DNA of 64,000 nt. Source: Falsarthrobacter nasiphocae. GTDB lineage: Bacteria > Actinomycetota > Actinomycetes > Actinomycetales > Micrococcaceae. Shown here one piece after another: positions 17,975-26,256 of the stretch. The notes beneath the pieces were generated by a model, which searched no databases, was not told the origin of the DNA, and was given only the letters and a program-made list of their open reading frames with translations. Both the position numbers and the translations under genes were made by a program. The stretch spans positions 186,001-250,000 of the forward strand of contig NZ_JAVDUI010000001.1 in assembly GCF_031456275.1 (NCBI RefSeq), written 5' to 3'. Each line of letters begins with the position of its first letter. Positions within the stretch are counted from its first letter, which is position 1.

Positions 17975-19218
17975 CCGCGTCATCCGAGGCCGAATCCGCC
18001 GAGCTCCCCCTGCTCGACTGGCCCCGCGGCGGCGTCCCGTCCGTCGTCGACACGCTCGAGGGCCTCGAGGAGGCGGCCCGCCGCCTCGCCGCGGGCCGTG
18101 GCCCCGTGGGGGTCGACGCCGAGCGCGCCTCCGGCATCCGGTACGGACAGCGGGCCTTCCTCGCCCAGTTCAAGCGGGCAGGGGCAGGAATCGTCCTGAT
18201 CGACACGGAGACGCTCCGCCTGGCCGGCGCCGACTTCTCCTCCCTCGCCGCGGCCCTCGACGGCCCGGAGTGGATTCTCCACTCGGCCATGCAGGACCTG
18301 CCCTGCCTCGCTGAGCTGGGGCTCACCGCCCGCCAGGTCTTCGACACGGAGATTGCGGCACGCCTCGCGGGGTTCGAGCGGTTCGGCCTCGGCGCCGTCG
18401 TGGAGCGCACTCTCGGCGTCCGCCTCGCCAAGGAGCACTCGAATTCCGACTGGTCCAAGCGCCCCCTCCCGCTCGCGTGGCTCACCTACGCTGCCCTGGA
18501 CGTGGAGGTGCTCGACGACGTGCGCGAAGCGCTCATCGTCGAGCTCGCGGCACAGGGCAAGCTCGAGTGGGCGTACGAGGAGTTCGAGCACATCCTGGCC
18601 CAGGGCCTGCCCGAGCCGAAGCAAGACCCGTGGCGGCGCCTCTCCGGCATCTCGTCCCTCAAGAGCCGCCACGCCCTCGCCGTGGCGCGCTCCCTCTGGC
18701 AGGCTCGGGAGGAGCTCGCGCGCAACAAGGACGTCTCCCCCGGCCAGATCCTCCCGGACTCGGCCATCCTCGCGGCGGTCAAGGCCTCTCCCCGCACCGT
18801 GCCACAGCTCCTCGGCACCCCCGGCTTCCACGGCCGCCAGGCCAAGCGGGAGGCCCCGCGGTGGCTCCAGGCGATCAAGGACGGCGCAGCATCCCAGGAC
18901 CTCCCCGAGCTCCGGCTGCCGAGCCCCGGGGGCATCCCCCAGCCGCGCTCGTGGGAGCAGCGGCGCCCTCAGGCCTTTGCGCGCTTCAACGCCGCGCGAG
19001 CCGCCGTCGCCCGCCTAGCCGAGGACCTCCGGCTGCCCGCCGAGAACCTTCTGCAGCCCGCCGCCCTCCGCCACGTGTGCTGGCACGCCGGGGACGCCCC
19101 GTCCCGACAGGACGTGGACCGCCTCCTCGCGGATGCGGACGCGCGGCCGTGGCAGCGCGAGGCCCTCGCCGACGTCCTCGCGCACACGTTCGCTGTCAGC
19201 GACGCGGAGTCGGCGTAG
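17971..19218 (+). CDS. rnd: Ribonuclease D
   Basis: A 415-residue 3'-5' exoribonuclease for tRNA and small-RNA ends. The DEDD exonuclease domain occupies about 15-210: VDAERA (motif I D and E), HSAMQDLPCL (motif II D) and YAALDVEVL (motif III Y and D). An HRDC domain follows (PDSAILAAVKASPRTVPQLL). CAGGAG precedes the ATG at 17971-17973. Translationally coupled to the DUF3000 gene. Confidence 0.93.
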   Translation: MTASSEAESAELPLLDWPRGGVPSVVDTLEGLEEAARRLAAGRGPVGVDAERASGIRYGQRAFLAQFKRAGAGIVLIDTETLRLAGADFSSLAAALDGPEWILHSAMQDLPCLAELGLTARQVFDTEIAARLAGFERFGLGAVVERTLGVRLAKEHSNSDWSKRPLPLAWLTYAALDVEVLDDVREALIVELAAQGKLEWAYEEFEHILAQGLPEPKQDPWRRLSGISSLKSRHALAVARSLWQAREELARNKDVSPGQILPDSAILAAVKASPRTVPQLLGTPGFHGRQAKREAPRWLQAIKDGAASQDLPELRLPSPGGIPQPRSWEQRRPQAFARFNAARAAVARLAEDLRLPAENLLQPAALRHVCWHAGDAPSRQDVDRLLADADARPWQREALADVLAHTFAVSDAESA

Positions 19219-19220
19219 CG

Positions 19221-19264
19221 TAGGCTGAATCCGAGGGTGTGATCTGCTTCTCACCGCGGTGAGA
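19221..19264 (+). promoter_or_regulatory. Candidate fadAB promoter/operator
   Basis: TCTCACCGCGGTGAGA at 19249-19264 is a perfect 16-bp palindrome in the short gap before fadA. A TAGGCT hexamer at 19221-19226 fits a -10 box, which would put the palindrome just downstream of the transcription start. No good -35 is seen. A TetR- or FadR-like repressor site is the likely reading; no such regulator is encoded nearby. Confidence 0.5.
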
Positions 19265-19308
19265 TGCCTGCTGACATGCCCGGCTGATCCACTTGCGAAG
19301 GAGCACGC

Positions 19309-20529
19309 GTGACCACGAAGAATCCGAATCGACTCGGGCGGAGCGTCGTCTTTGTTGACGGCGTCAGGACGCCGTTCGGCAAGGCCGGAGACAAGGGCAT
19401 CTACGCGGAGACGCGCGCCGACGACCTCGTCGTCGCCTGCATCCGCGAGCTCATGCGCCGCAACCCGAGCCTGCCCCCGGAGCGCATCGACGACGTCGCC
19501 ATCGCCGCGACCACCCAGACGGGTGACCAGGGTCTGACTCTCGGCCGGACCGCAGCCCTCCTGGCAGGCCTTCCGCAGTCCGTCCCCGGGTTCGCGATCG
19601 ACCGCATGTGCGCAGGAGCCATGACGGCTGTGACGACGACGGCCTCCGGCATCGGTGTCGGCGCCTACGACGTCGTCGTCGCAGGCGGCGTCGAGCACAT
19701 GGGCCACCACCCGATGGGTGCCGGAGCCGACCCCAACCCGCGCTTCCTCACGGAGCGGCTTGTGGACCCGGCCGCCCTGAACATGGGCAATACGGCCGAG
19801 AACCTGCACGACCGCTTCCCGGAGATCACGAAGGAGCGGGCCGACCGGTATGCCGTCGGCTCCCAGGCCAAGCTGGCCGCCGCGATCGAGGCCGGCAAGA
19901 TCCAGCCAGACCTCGTCCCCGTGGCCACGAAGCGCTCGGGGGCGGGCTGGAACGTCCAGACCGCCGACGAGCCGCCGCGCCCCGGCACGAGCATGGAGGA
20001 CCTCGCGTCCCTCAAGACGCCGTTCCGGGCCCACGGACGCGTCACTGCCGGCAACGCCGCAGGCCTCAACGACGGCGCCACGGCCTCCCTCCTCGCGGCC
20101 GAGGACACCGCCAAGGAGCTCGGCCTGGGCGTCAAGATGCGCCTCGTCAGCTTCGGCTTCGCGGGCGTCGACCCCTCGGTCATGGGCATCGGGCCCGTGC
20201 CCGCCGCTGAGAAGGCCCTCGCGGTGGCCGGTCTGGGCATCGAGGACATCGGCCTCTTCGAGATCAACGAGGCGTTCGCCGTCCAGGTGCTCTCGTTCCT
20301 GGACCACTTCGGGATCGCCGACGACGACGAGCGCGTCAACCGGTTCGGAGGAGCCATTGCCGTGGGCCACCCCCTCGCATCGTCCGGAGTGCGGCTCATG
20401 ACGCAGCTCGCCCGGCAGTTCGAGGAGGACCCCAGCGTCCGCTACGGCATGACCGCGATGTGCATCGGCCTCGGCATGGGCGCGGCCGTCATCTGGGAGA
20501 ACCCGCACCACGCCGAGTACGGCGCCTAA
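19309..20529 (+). CDS. fadA: Acetyl-CoA acyltransferase (thiolase)
   Basis: The thiolase subunit of fatty acid beta-oxidation, cleaving 3-ketoacyl-CoA with CoA. The 406-residue protein has the acyl-enzyme cysteine C101 in DRMCAGAM, the catalytic His354 in GHPLASSG and the second active cysteine C385 in MCIGLGMG. EINEAFAVQ is also present. GAAGGAG precedes the GTG at 19309. It is followed by fadB after 23 bp with a strong ribosome-binding site, so the two form an operon. Confidence 0.94.
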   Translation: MTTKNPNRLGRSVVFVDGVRTPFGKAGDKGIYAETRADDLVVACIRELMRRNPSLPPERIDDVAIAATTQTGDQGLTLGRTAALLAGLPQSVPGFAIDRMCAGAMTAVTTTASGIGVGAYDVVVAGGVEHMGHHPMGAGADPNPRFLTERLVDPAALNMGNTAENLHDRFPEITKERADRYAVGSQAKLAAAIEAGKIQPDLVPVATKRSGAGWNVQTADEPPRPGTSMEDLASLKTPFRAHGRVTAGNAAGLNDGATASLLAAEDTAKELGLGVKMRLVSFGFAGVDPSVMGIGPVPAAEKALAVAGLGIEDIGLFEINEAFAVQVLSFLDHFGIADDDERVNRFGGAIAVGHPLASSGVRLMTQLARQFEEDPSVRYGMTAMCIGLGMGAAVIWENPHHAEYGA

Positions 20530-20552
20530 AGCTTTCCAGGAGGAACAAGACC

Positions 20553-22667
20553 ATGGACTCACGTTTCACCGATCTCGCCGCGGCCTTCCCGGACGAGGTC
20601 GTCACCCACTCGCACGTCACCCTCGTGCCGAGCGCGGCGGGGACGCTCGCGCTCATCACCCTCGACAACGACACGGACCCGCGCCGTCCCACGACGCTCG
20701 GGCCCAACACGCTCGTCGAGCTGACCGAGGCACTCGAGGCGATCCGCACCCGCGCGGACGCCGGCGAGATCGTCGGCCTGGCCATCACGGGCAAGCCCTA
20801 CTTCCTCGTGGCCGGCGCCGACCTCTCCGCGGTCAACGACATCGCCTCGGCCGACGACGCGCGTGCCATGGCCCAGCTCGGCCATCACGCCTATCAGCTC
20901 ATCCACGACATGCCCGTGCCGACGTTCGCGTTCATCAATGGCGTCGCCATGGGCGGCGGCCTCGAGATCGCCCTCGCGTGCGACTACCGGACGGTCTCCA
21001 CGGGCGCTCAGGGCATCTCGCTGCCGGAGGCGTTCATCGGCCTCATCCCGGGCTGGTCGGGGATCTACATCCTGCCCCGGCTCATCGGCCCGGAGGCGGC
21101 GCTTGAGATCGTCATCAAGAACCCGCTGAGCAACAATCGCACGATCAACGGCACGCAGGCCGCCAAGCTCGGCATCGCGGATGCCATCTTCGAGCCTGCA
21201 GACTTCCTCGTCGAGTCGGTCCGCTGGGCTGCCTCCGTCATTGAGGGGTCGACGACGGTCTCGCGGCCCAGCGCCGTCGATCCTTCAGACCCGGAGGTGT
21301 CCGCGCGCTGGGACGCCGCCATGGCCGAGGGCCGCGCGTTCGTCGAGGCCAAGACGGGCAGCGCCGCACCCGCCCCCATCGCCGTCCTCGACGTCTTCGA
21401 GGCGGGCAAGACGATGACCCGGGAGGAGTCGCGCGAGCTCGAGGTCGAGACGCTGACGCGCCTCATGCAGACCCCCGAGTTCCGCTCGACCGTGTACGCC
21501 TTCCTGGATCTCGTCCAGAAGCGGGGCAAGCGCCCGGCCGGGGCGCCTGACAAGAAGCTGGCCCGGCCCGTGACGAAGGTGGGAATTATCGGCGCCGGGC
21601 TCATGGCGAGCCAGCTCGCCCTCGTCTTCGCCCGCAACCTGAAGGTGCCGGTCGTCATGACGGACATCGACCAGGCTCGCGTGGACAAGGGCGTGGCTTA
21701 TGTTCACGGCGAGGTGGACAAGCTTCTCGCCAAGAAGCGCGTGTCCCCGGACGCTGCGAACCGGGCCAAGGCCCTCGTGACCGGCACGGTGGACAAGGCC
21801 CCGTTCGCGGACGCGGACTTCGTCATCGAGGCCGTCTTCGAGGAGATGAGCGTCAAGAAGCAGGTCTTCGCGGAGATCGAGAACGTCATCTCGGAGGAGT
21901 GCATCCTCGCGACGAACACGTCCTCCCTGTCCGTGACCGAGATGGCCTCGGGGCTGAAGCACCCTGAGCGCGTCATCGGCTTCCACTTCTTCAACCCGGT
22001 GGCCGTCATGCCGCTGCTGGAGATCGCCCGCACGGAGTCCACGCGGGAGGACGTGCTCGCCACGGCGTTCGTCACGGCCAAGGACTTGAAGAAGACCGCC
22101 GTCCTCGTCAAGGACTCGGCGGCGTTCGTCGTCAACCGGATCCTCCTGCGCCTCATGGGCGAGATCGCGCGCGCCTTCGACAACGGCACGGACGCGGCCA
22201 CCGCCGACCGCGCCCTCGCGCCGCTGGGCCTGCCGATGACGCCCTTCACGCTCCTGAAGATGGTCGGCATCCCCGTGGCTCACCACGTCTCGGAGTCCCT
22301 CAACACCGCGTTCGGCGACCGCTTCTGGGTCTCGGCGAACCAGCAGCGGCTCATCGACGCGGGAGTCAAGGGCATCTGGGAGACGGATGAGGACGGCAAG
22401 CAGTACATTCCGGAGTCCACGCTCGAGCTTCTCGAGTTCGGCGACTCCCCCGTCACGTCCGACGAGCTCCTGCGCACGGTGCAGGACGCGCTGGCGGAGG
22501 AGATTGGCCTCATGCTGGACGAGGGTGTCGTCGCAGGGCCAGAGGATATTGACCTCTGCATGATCCTCGGCGCGGGCTGGCCGTTCCACCTGGGCGGCAT
22601 CACGCCGTACCTGGACCGGGTCGGCGCCTCGGAGCGCGTCAACGGAAAGCGGTTCGGCGCCGCCTGA
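20553..22667 (+). CDS. fadB: Enoyl-CoA hydratase / 3-hydroxyacyl-CoA dehydrogenase
   Basis: A 704-residue bifunctional beta-oxidation enzyme. Residues 1-310 are the crotonase domain, with INGVAMGGGLEIALACDYR and the catalytic segment LPEAFIGLIPGWSG. From about 340 it is the NAD-binding dehydrogenase, with KVGIIGAGLMASQLAL, FHFFNPVAVMPLLEI and a C-terminal 3HCDH domain ending FHLGGITPYLDRVGA. CCAGGAGGA lies 10 nt before the ATG at 20553. The frame opens earlier inside fadA, but the ribosome-binding site fixes the start. Pairs with fadA as the multienzyme complex. Confidence 0.94.
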   Translation: MDSRFTDLAAAFPDEVVTHSHVTLVPSAAGTLALITLDNDTDPRRPTTLGPNTLVELTEALEAIRTRADAGEIVGLAITGKPYFLVAGADLSAVNDIASADDARAMAQLGHHAYQLIHDMPVPTFAFINGVAMGGGLEIALACDYRTVSTGAQGISLPEAFIGLIPGWSGIYILPRLIGPEAALEIVIKNPLSNNRTINGTQAAKLGIADAIFEPADFLVESVRWAASVIEGSTTVSRPSAVDPSDPEVSARWDAAMAEGRAFVEAKTGSAAPAPIAVLDVFEAGKTMTREESRELEVETLTRLMQTPEFRSTVYAFLDLVQKRGKRPAGAPDKKLARPVTKVGIIGAGLMASQLALVFARNLKVPVVMTDIDQARVDKGVAYVHGEVDKLLAKKRVSPDAANRAKALVTGTVDKAPFADADFVIEAVFEEMSVKKQVFAEIENVISEECILATNTSSLSVTEMASGLKHPERVIGFHFFNPVAVMPLLEIARTESTREDVLATAFVTAKDLKKTAVLVKDSAAFVVNRILLRLMGEIARAFDNGTDAATADRALAPLGLPMTPFTLLKMVGIPVAHHVSESLNTAFGDRFWVSANQQRLIDAGVKGIWETDEDGKQYIPESTLELLEFGDSPVTSDELLRTVQDALAEEIGLMLDEGVVAGPEDIDLCMILGAGWPFHLGGITPYLDRVGASERVNGKRFGAA

Positions 22668-22692
22668 GCGTCTCCGAGCTGACACCGCTGGC

Positions 22693-22720
22693 GGCGGCCG
22701 CCCCCATGGGGGCGGCCGCC
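22693..22720. terminator. Bidirectional terminator after fadB
   Basis: A perfect 28-bp palindrome of G and C runs centred on an AT at 22706-22707. It lies between the converging fadB and small membrane protein genes. No U tract on either side, as is common in high-GC Actinobacteria. Confidence 0.75.
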
Positions 22721-22727
22721 GTTCGCG

Positions 22728-23138
22728 TCAGGTCTTCGGGGCTCGGAGGGGCTCGCCCGCGAGGAGCAGGGCCGCCATCGCGACGACGAACGCGACAAGC
22801 AGGGACGCGAACGTGCCGACGATGAACCGCTCCGCCGCGGCCGGGGTCTTCTTCAGCTCGCTGAACCGCCCGAGGCCCTTGATCGCGACGACGAGCGCGA
22901 CGACCTCCGGGTAGCCGGCAATGAGCCCGCCCGTCACGGCCACGCGCTCCAGCATGCCGATCATGAGCCCGCCGCGCAGCACCGCATCCTCAGGGCCCTC
23001 TGCTGTGCTCTCCAGGAGGACGACGCGGGGCATCGGCTTGCGGGCCCTGTTCTCGCCGAGCCAGAGAAATCCCGCCGTCACGCCCCAGCCGCCGAGCGTA
23101 CTGACGGCAAGCGCCGCCAGGACTATCCACCACTGCAT
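22728..23138 (-). CDS. Small three-TM membrane protein of unknown function
   Basis: 136 residues with three hydrophobic stretches: about 4-26, 58-88 (broken) and 105-128. The N-terminal segment MQWWIVLAALAVSTLGGWG is a good membrane helix with the start outside a cleavable signal pattern. No catalytic motif is seen and I do not recognise the family. It lies 93 bp downstream of the SatD-like gene on the same strand, so the pair is likely cotranscribed; SatD-type genes often have a small membrane partner. GGAG lies about 9 nt before the ATG. Confidence 0.75.
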   Translation of the reverse strand: MQWWIVLAALAVSTLGGWGVTAGFLWLGENRARKPMPRVVLLESTAEGPEDAVLRGGLMIGMLERVAVTGGLIAGYPEVVALVVAIKGLGRFSELKKTPAAAERFIVGTFASLLVAFVVAMAALLLAGEPLRAPKT

Positions 23139-23231
23139 TCTCGTTCTCCGTTCCGCTGTTCCCGTGAAGCCTCGAGCCTCCCCGAGGCGCGAGCGGCCGC
23201 CGTCGCGCAGCCTCCCGCCTCCCCGCGGCGT

Positions 23232-23900
23232 CTACCGCGGCTTGCCTCTCGTCTCCGCCGGCCGGGTCCCAGACGTCCGGTCCCCGCCGCCGGTGACACG
23301 ATCCAGTCTGGCAAGAGCCCTGGACACGCTGAGCGCGCACGCCTGGAGCTCCTCCGCGTGGGCCGCCCGCACAAGTTTGGACAGGGCCTGCGGGGTGCGC
23401 CCCAGCGCCTCCGCGGCGGCCTTCTGCGTCCCGTGCTCCCGGAGCGCATCGAGCGCCTCCCACTGCTTCTGGGTGCGGGCCGCCACGAGGACCGCCCACG
23501 GCCAGACGAGCGCGCTGACTTCCTCGCCCGCCTCGGTGGGCGTCCTGGAATCGTCCGCGTGGGCGACGACGGCGAGCTGCGCGCCGCTGCCCAGCTTGGC
23601 GGCCTCGACGGCCTCCCGGGCCGCCGTGTAGGCGGGCCCACGGGCGGCCCTTGTCGAGTCGGGCAGAGGCTGGTCGACGGGCCCCACGCCGAGGCCCGCC
23701 GCGAAGCCTCCGTGGCGCAGCACGAGAGTCAGGGCGTCGACGACGTCCTGCGCGCTGGCAAAGAGCGCCTGGACCTCGTCCCCGGCGGTCCGTTCGAACG
23801 GGAGCGTCGTCGTGCATTCCCGGCCCAGAAGGGCGAGGAGGCCCGGTACCGCATCCGAGAGGTGGGTACTGTCCCGCTGGTCAAGAGTGAGAACGAACAT
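23232..23900 (-). CDS. SatD-like protein with C-terminal HTH
   Basis: A 222-residue protein. The N-terminal half (VLTLDQRDSTHLSD, then TTLPFERTAGDEVQALFAS) resembles SatD proteins, which have a D-x-x-x-S start and a GDE(F/V)Q motif. The C-terminal half has a helix-turn-helix near residues 152-195 (ALREHGTQKAAAEALGRTPQ). The start at 23898-23900 (MFVLTL) is preferred over 23963 because the longer form reads through an AT-rich operator array. SatD was first described in Streptococcus mutans acid tolerance; the biochemical role is unknown. Likely cotranscribed with the membrane protein gene at 22728-23138. Confidence 0.7.
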   Translation of the reverse strand: MFVLTLDQRDSTHLSDAVPGLLALLGRECTTTLPFERTAGDEVQALFASAQDVVDALTLVLRHGGFAAGLGVGPVDQPLPDSTRAARGPAYTAAREAVEAAKLGSGAQLAVVAHADDSRTPTEAGEEVSALVWPWAVLVAARTQKQWEALDALREHGTQKAAAEALGRTPQALSKLVRAAHAEELQACALSVSRALARLDRVTGGGDRTSGTRPAETRGKPR

Positions 23901-23930
23901 GACTCGAGTCCACCACACCTCGACCCAATA

Positions 23931-23993
23931 ATCAACCAATATAGGTTGATTTACGCAGATCAACCTAAAAGAGTTGATTTCTTCGCATCAACC
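23931..23993. promoter_or_regulatory. 28-bp phased operator array upstream of the SatD-like gene
   Basis: Two inverted repeats ATCAACC-N6-(G/A)GTTGAT at 23931-23950 and 23959-23978, plus a third half-site ATCAACC at 23987-23993. ATCAACC recurs every 28 bp exactly (23931, 23959, 23987). The stretch is strikingly AT-rich for this genome. On the minus strand a TATATT hexamer (23938-23943) could be the -10 of the SatD-like gene. The HTH in that protein makes autoregulation the simplest reading (inference). Confidence 0.75.
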
Positions 23994-24006
23994 GCCGAGC
24001 ACGAGG

Positions 24007-24981
24007 CTAGAACAGCGCCACGGGGTCCGGCGCCGGGAAGATGCCGTCGATCTCGGCGAGGTCGGCCGCACTCGGAACCCAGCCCCCAGCGGCCGCATTC
24101 GCGCGCACCTGCTCGGGACGAGTCGCCCCGGCGATCACGCTCGCCACCGGCTGCTGCGCCAAGAGCCACGAGAACGCGAGCTCCACGAGGGTGATGCCCC
24201 GCGCTTCCGCGAAGGCCTCCAGGCGGCCCAGGGCCTCGAAGTCGGTCTCCTCCAGCAGATGGGGGCGGTTGTGCGTCAGCCGCGAGCCCTCCGGTGCCCG
24301 CCCGGCCGAGTACTTTCCCGTCAGCAGGCCATGAGCCAGCGGGAAGTACGGCAGAACCCCGAGCCCGAAGGCGCGTGCCGCCGGAAGCACCTCAAGCTCC
24401 GCGCGGCGGTCAAGGAGGTTGTAGTGGTTCTGGGAGCTGATGAACCGCTCGCGGCCCAGCTCCCGCGCCACATACTCAGCCTGCGCGATCTGCCACCCCG
24501 CCTGGTTGGAGTGACCGATGTACCGGACCTTGCCCTGCTCCACGAGGTCGCTCAAGGCTGCCAGCGTCTCATCCACGGGGGTGAGCGGGTCGGGCGTGTG
24601 GTACTGGTACAGGTCAATCCAGTCCGTGCCCAGCCGCCGCAGGGAGGCCTCGACGGCCCGCACAATGTACCGGCGCGAACCCCGGGCGCCGAAGTCCGGA
24701 CCGTTCGCCCCGCCCAGGTCCATCCCGAACTTCGTCGCGACGACGACCTCGTGCCGCCGGCTCCCCAGCGCGGCCCCGAGCATCTCCTCGCTCAGGCCCG
24801 GGCGCGAGCCGTAGACATCGGCCACGTCGAAGAGAGTGATGCCTGCATCCAGGGCCGCGTGGATGACGGCGTCCGTCCCCTCCTGAGTCTCCGTCGCGGT
24901 CTTGGGGCGGCCAAGGTTGTTGCATCCGAGACCGATCGCCGAGACGGCCAGACCGGAGCGTCCAAGTCGGTTGTATTCCAC
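24007..24981 (-). CDS. Aldo-keto reductase
   Basis: A 324-residue NADPH-dependent oxidoreductase of the AKR superfamily. The catalytic tetrad is complete: D52 and Y57 in FDVADVYG, K84 in VVATKFG and H128 in YQYHTPD. The NADP-binding end shows VASVIAGATRPEQVRANAAA. The sequence resembles the YghZ/L-glyceraldehyde reductase side of the family, but the substrate is not predictable. GTG start with AGGAG 5 nt upstream. It is the last gene of a minus-strand run after dxs. Confidence 0.9.
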   Translation of the reverse strand: MEYNRLGRSGLAVSAIGLGCNNLGRPKTATETQEGTDAVIHAALDAGITLFDVADVYGSRPGLSEEMLGAALGSRRHEVVVATKFGMDLGGANGPDFGARGSRRYIVRAVEASLRRLGTDWIDLYQYHTPDPLTPVDETLAALSDLVEQGKVRYIGHSNQAGWQIAQAEYVARELGRERFISSQNHYNLLDRRAELEVLPAARAFGLGVLPYFPLAHGLLTGKYSAGRAPEGSRLTHNRPHLLEETDFEALGRLEAFAEARGITLVELAFSWLLAQQPVASVIAGATRPEQVRANAAAGGWVPSAADLAEIDGIFPAPDPVALF

Positions 24982-25006
24982 GGTGACTCCTGAGATCAGT
25001 GTGGCC

Positions 25007-25582
25007 CTAGCGCCCGAGGCGGGAGAAGGCGGGCCCGGTGGCGGGGTGCTTGCGCGTGAAGTTCTCCGTGCCCGCAGGCGCGGTGGCGAGGGTGAGCTTC
25101 GTCGGGTCGTACGGCCGCAGGGCCACGAGGGCGCCCTTGACGGCCCGCTTCGCGTCCGGGACCCGCACCACGTGGTTCAGGCGGTAGTCGCCCCGCTCGG
25201 TGTCGACGATCTCCCCGAGTCCACGCCACGCGAAGTAGCGGGTGAGCTCCTGCGCGGTCTTCGTCGCGAAGTAGTCGTCCCGGTCCGTGCCCTCGCGCGT
25301 CTTGAGGCGGTACTGGACAATCATGAGGTCCTGCTCCTCGAGCGGGATCTGGATGAAGCCGTCCTCGGCGCACTGGTCGAGGAACGCCGCCAGCAGCGAC
25401 TTCGCGCGCTCGAGCGTCACGTCCTGCACAGCGTCGGTCGTCGACTGGTGCCCCACTGCCCCGCGGTTGACGACGAACTGGGCGGGCGCGGCGTCGTCCG
25501 ACTCGTCGTCCGCCGCGATCCACGCCTCCCGGAAAAGGGGCTCGGGCGTGGCGTCGAGCTTGTACAGGCGTGCGATCGTCAT
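25007..25582 (-). CDS. Conserved hypothetical protein
   Basis: 191 residues, not recognised. It starts [10 protein letters not shown], has an acidic loop (DDESDDA), a central region LERAKSLLAAFLDQCAEDGF and a basic C-terminal tail. There is no signal peptide, membrane helix or clear enzyme motif; it looks like a soluble alpha/beta protein. The ATG at 25580-25582 overlaps the DUF402 stop by 4 bp, so a link to the DUF402 protein is plausible. The frame opens 10 codons earlier, but that part lies inside DUF402. Confidence 0.75.
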   Translation of the reverse strand: MTIARLYKLDATPEPLFREAWIAADDESDDAAPAQFVVNRGAVGHQSTTDAVQDVTLERAKSLLAAFLDQCAEDGFIQIPLEEQDLMIVQYRLKTREGTDRDDYFATKTAQELTRYFAWRGLGEIVDTERGDYRLNHVVRVPDAKRAVKGALVALRPYDPTKLTLATAPAGTENFTRKHPATGPAFSRLGR

Positions 25583-26256
25583 GGGGTCTCCTTGGTGTGG
25601 CCCGCGGCCCACCAGTGGGCCACGGTCTCTGAGGGGTCATCGAAGGGCGGGGTGTCCTCCCGCATGGCCCGGGCGACGACGGCGGCCGCCTCGGTCATCG
25701 CCGCCGCGACGGCTGGCGGGTAGCGGAAGAGCTCGCGGTGCTCCTCGAACTCGTCCTCGTCGTCGACGAACACGCCTCGGCTGCGGGAGTCGACGACGTC
25801 GAGGTCCATGTCGAAGCTGTTGACCTCGAAGGACTGTTTCCCCGCGTACGGGATCGTGTCGTCCTCGTTCGACGACGCCGCGCGCACCGCGTCAGCGCGG
25901 ATCGCTGCCGACACGTCGACATACGTGAACCAGTCCACCCCGTCTTTGGGCCCGCGCGGGTGGAAGGACGCCAGCCACAGGCCCTGCCTCGGGATGAGCA
26001 GCAGCGTGGACCAGCGGGCGAAGAAGCTGTACCCGGGGCGGCTCACGAAGGAGCCGGCTGGCTGCATGACCCAGTGGCCGTGGGCGTCGGAGCCGAGGTA
26101 CGTCCCCGGCACCGCGTAGTGCGCCTGGCCGTCGTACTTCCAGGCGCGGCACACCACGAGGTCTCCGGGCTCCGCGGCGTCGAGGGCCGCGACGTCTGTG
26201 GAGAGCGTCCAGTCCTCGTCCCGGCTCCCGGACGGGCCGTGCTGGGCGAGGATCAC
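25579..26256 (-). CDS. DUF402 domain protein
   Basis: 225 residues with the DUF402 signature: [26 protein letters not shown], then [20 protein letters not shown], a metal-type acidic cluster, and [16 protein letters not shown]. Characterised relatives include nucleoside di/triphosphate phosphatases and RNA-associated proteins, so phosphatase activity is possible but unproven here. The GTG start overlaps the dxs stop by 4 bp. Confidence 0.85.
   Translation of the reverse strand: MILAQHGPSGSRDEDWTLSTDVAALDAAEPGDLVVCRAWKYDGQAHYAVPGTYLGSDAHGHWVMQPAGSFVSRPGYSFFARWSTLLLIPRQGLWLASFHPRGPKDGVDWFTYVDVSAAIRADAVRAASSNEDDTIPYAGKQSFEVNSFDMDLDVVDSRSRGVFVDDEDEFEEHRELFRYPPAVAAAMTEAAAVVARAMREDTPPFDDPSETVAHWWAAGHTKETP

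Noticed and set aside
23931-23993. CRISPR-like array
   Set aside because: The 28-bp period covers only two and a half units made of short palindromes, with no distinct spacers and no cas genes.
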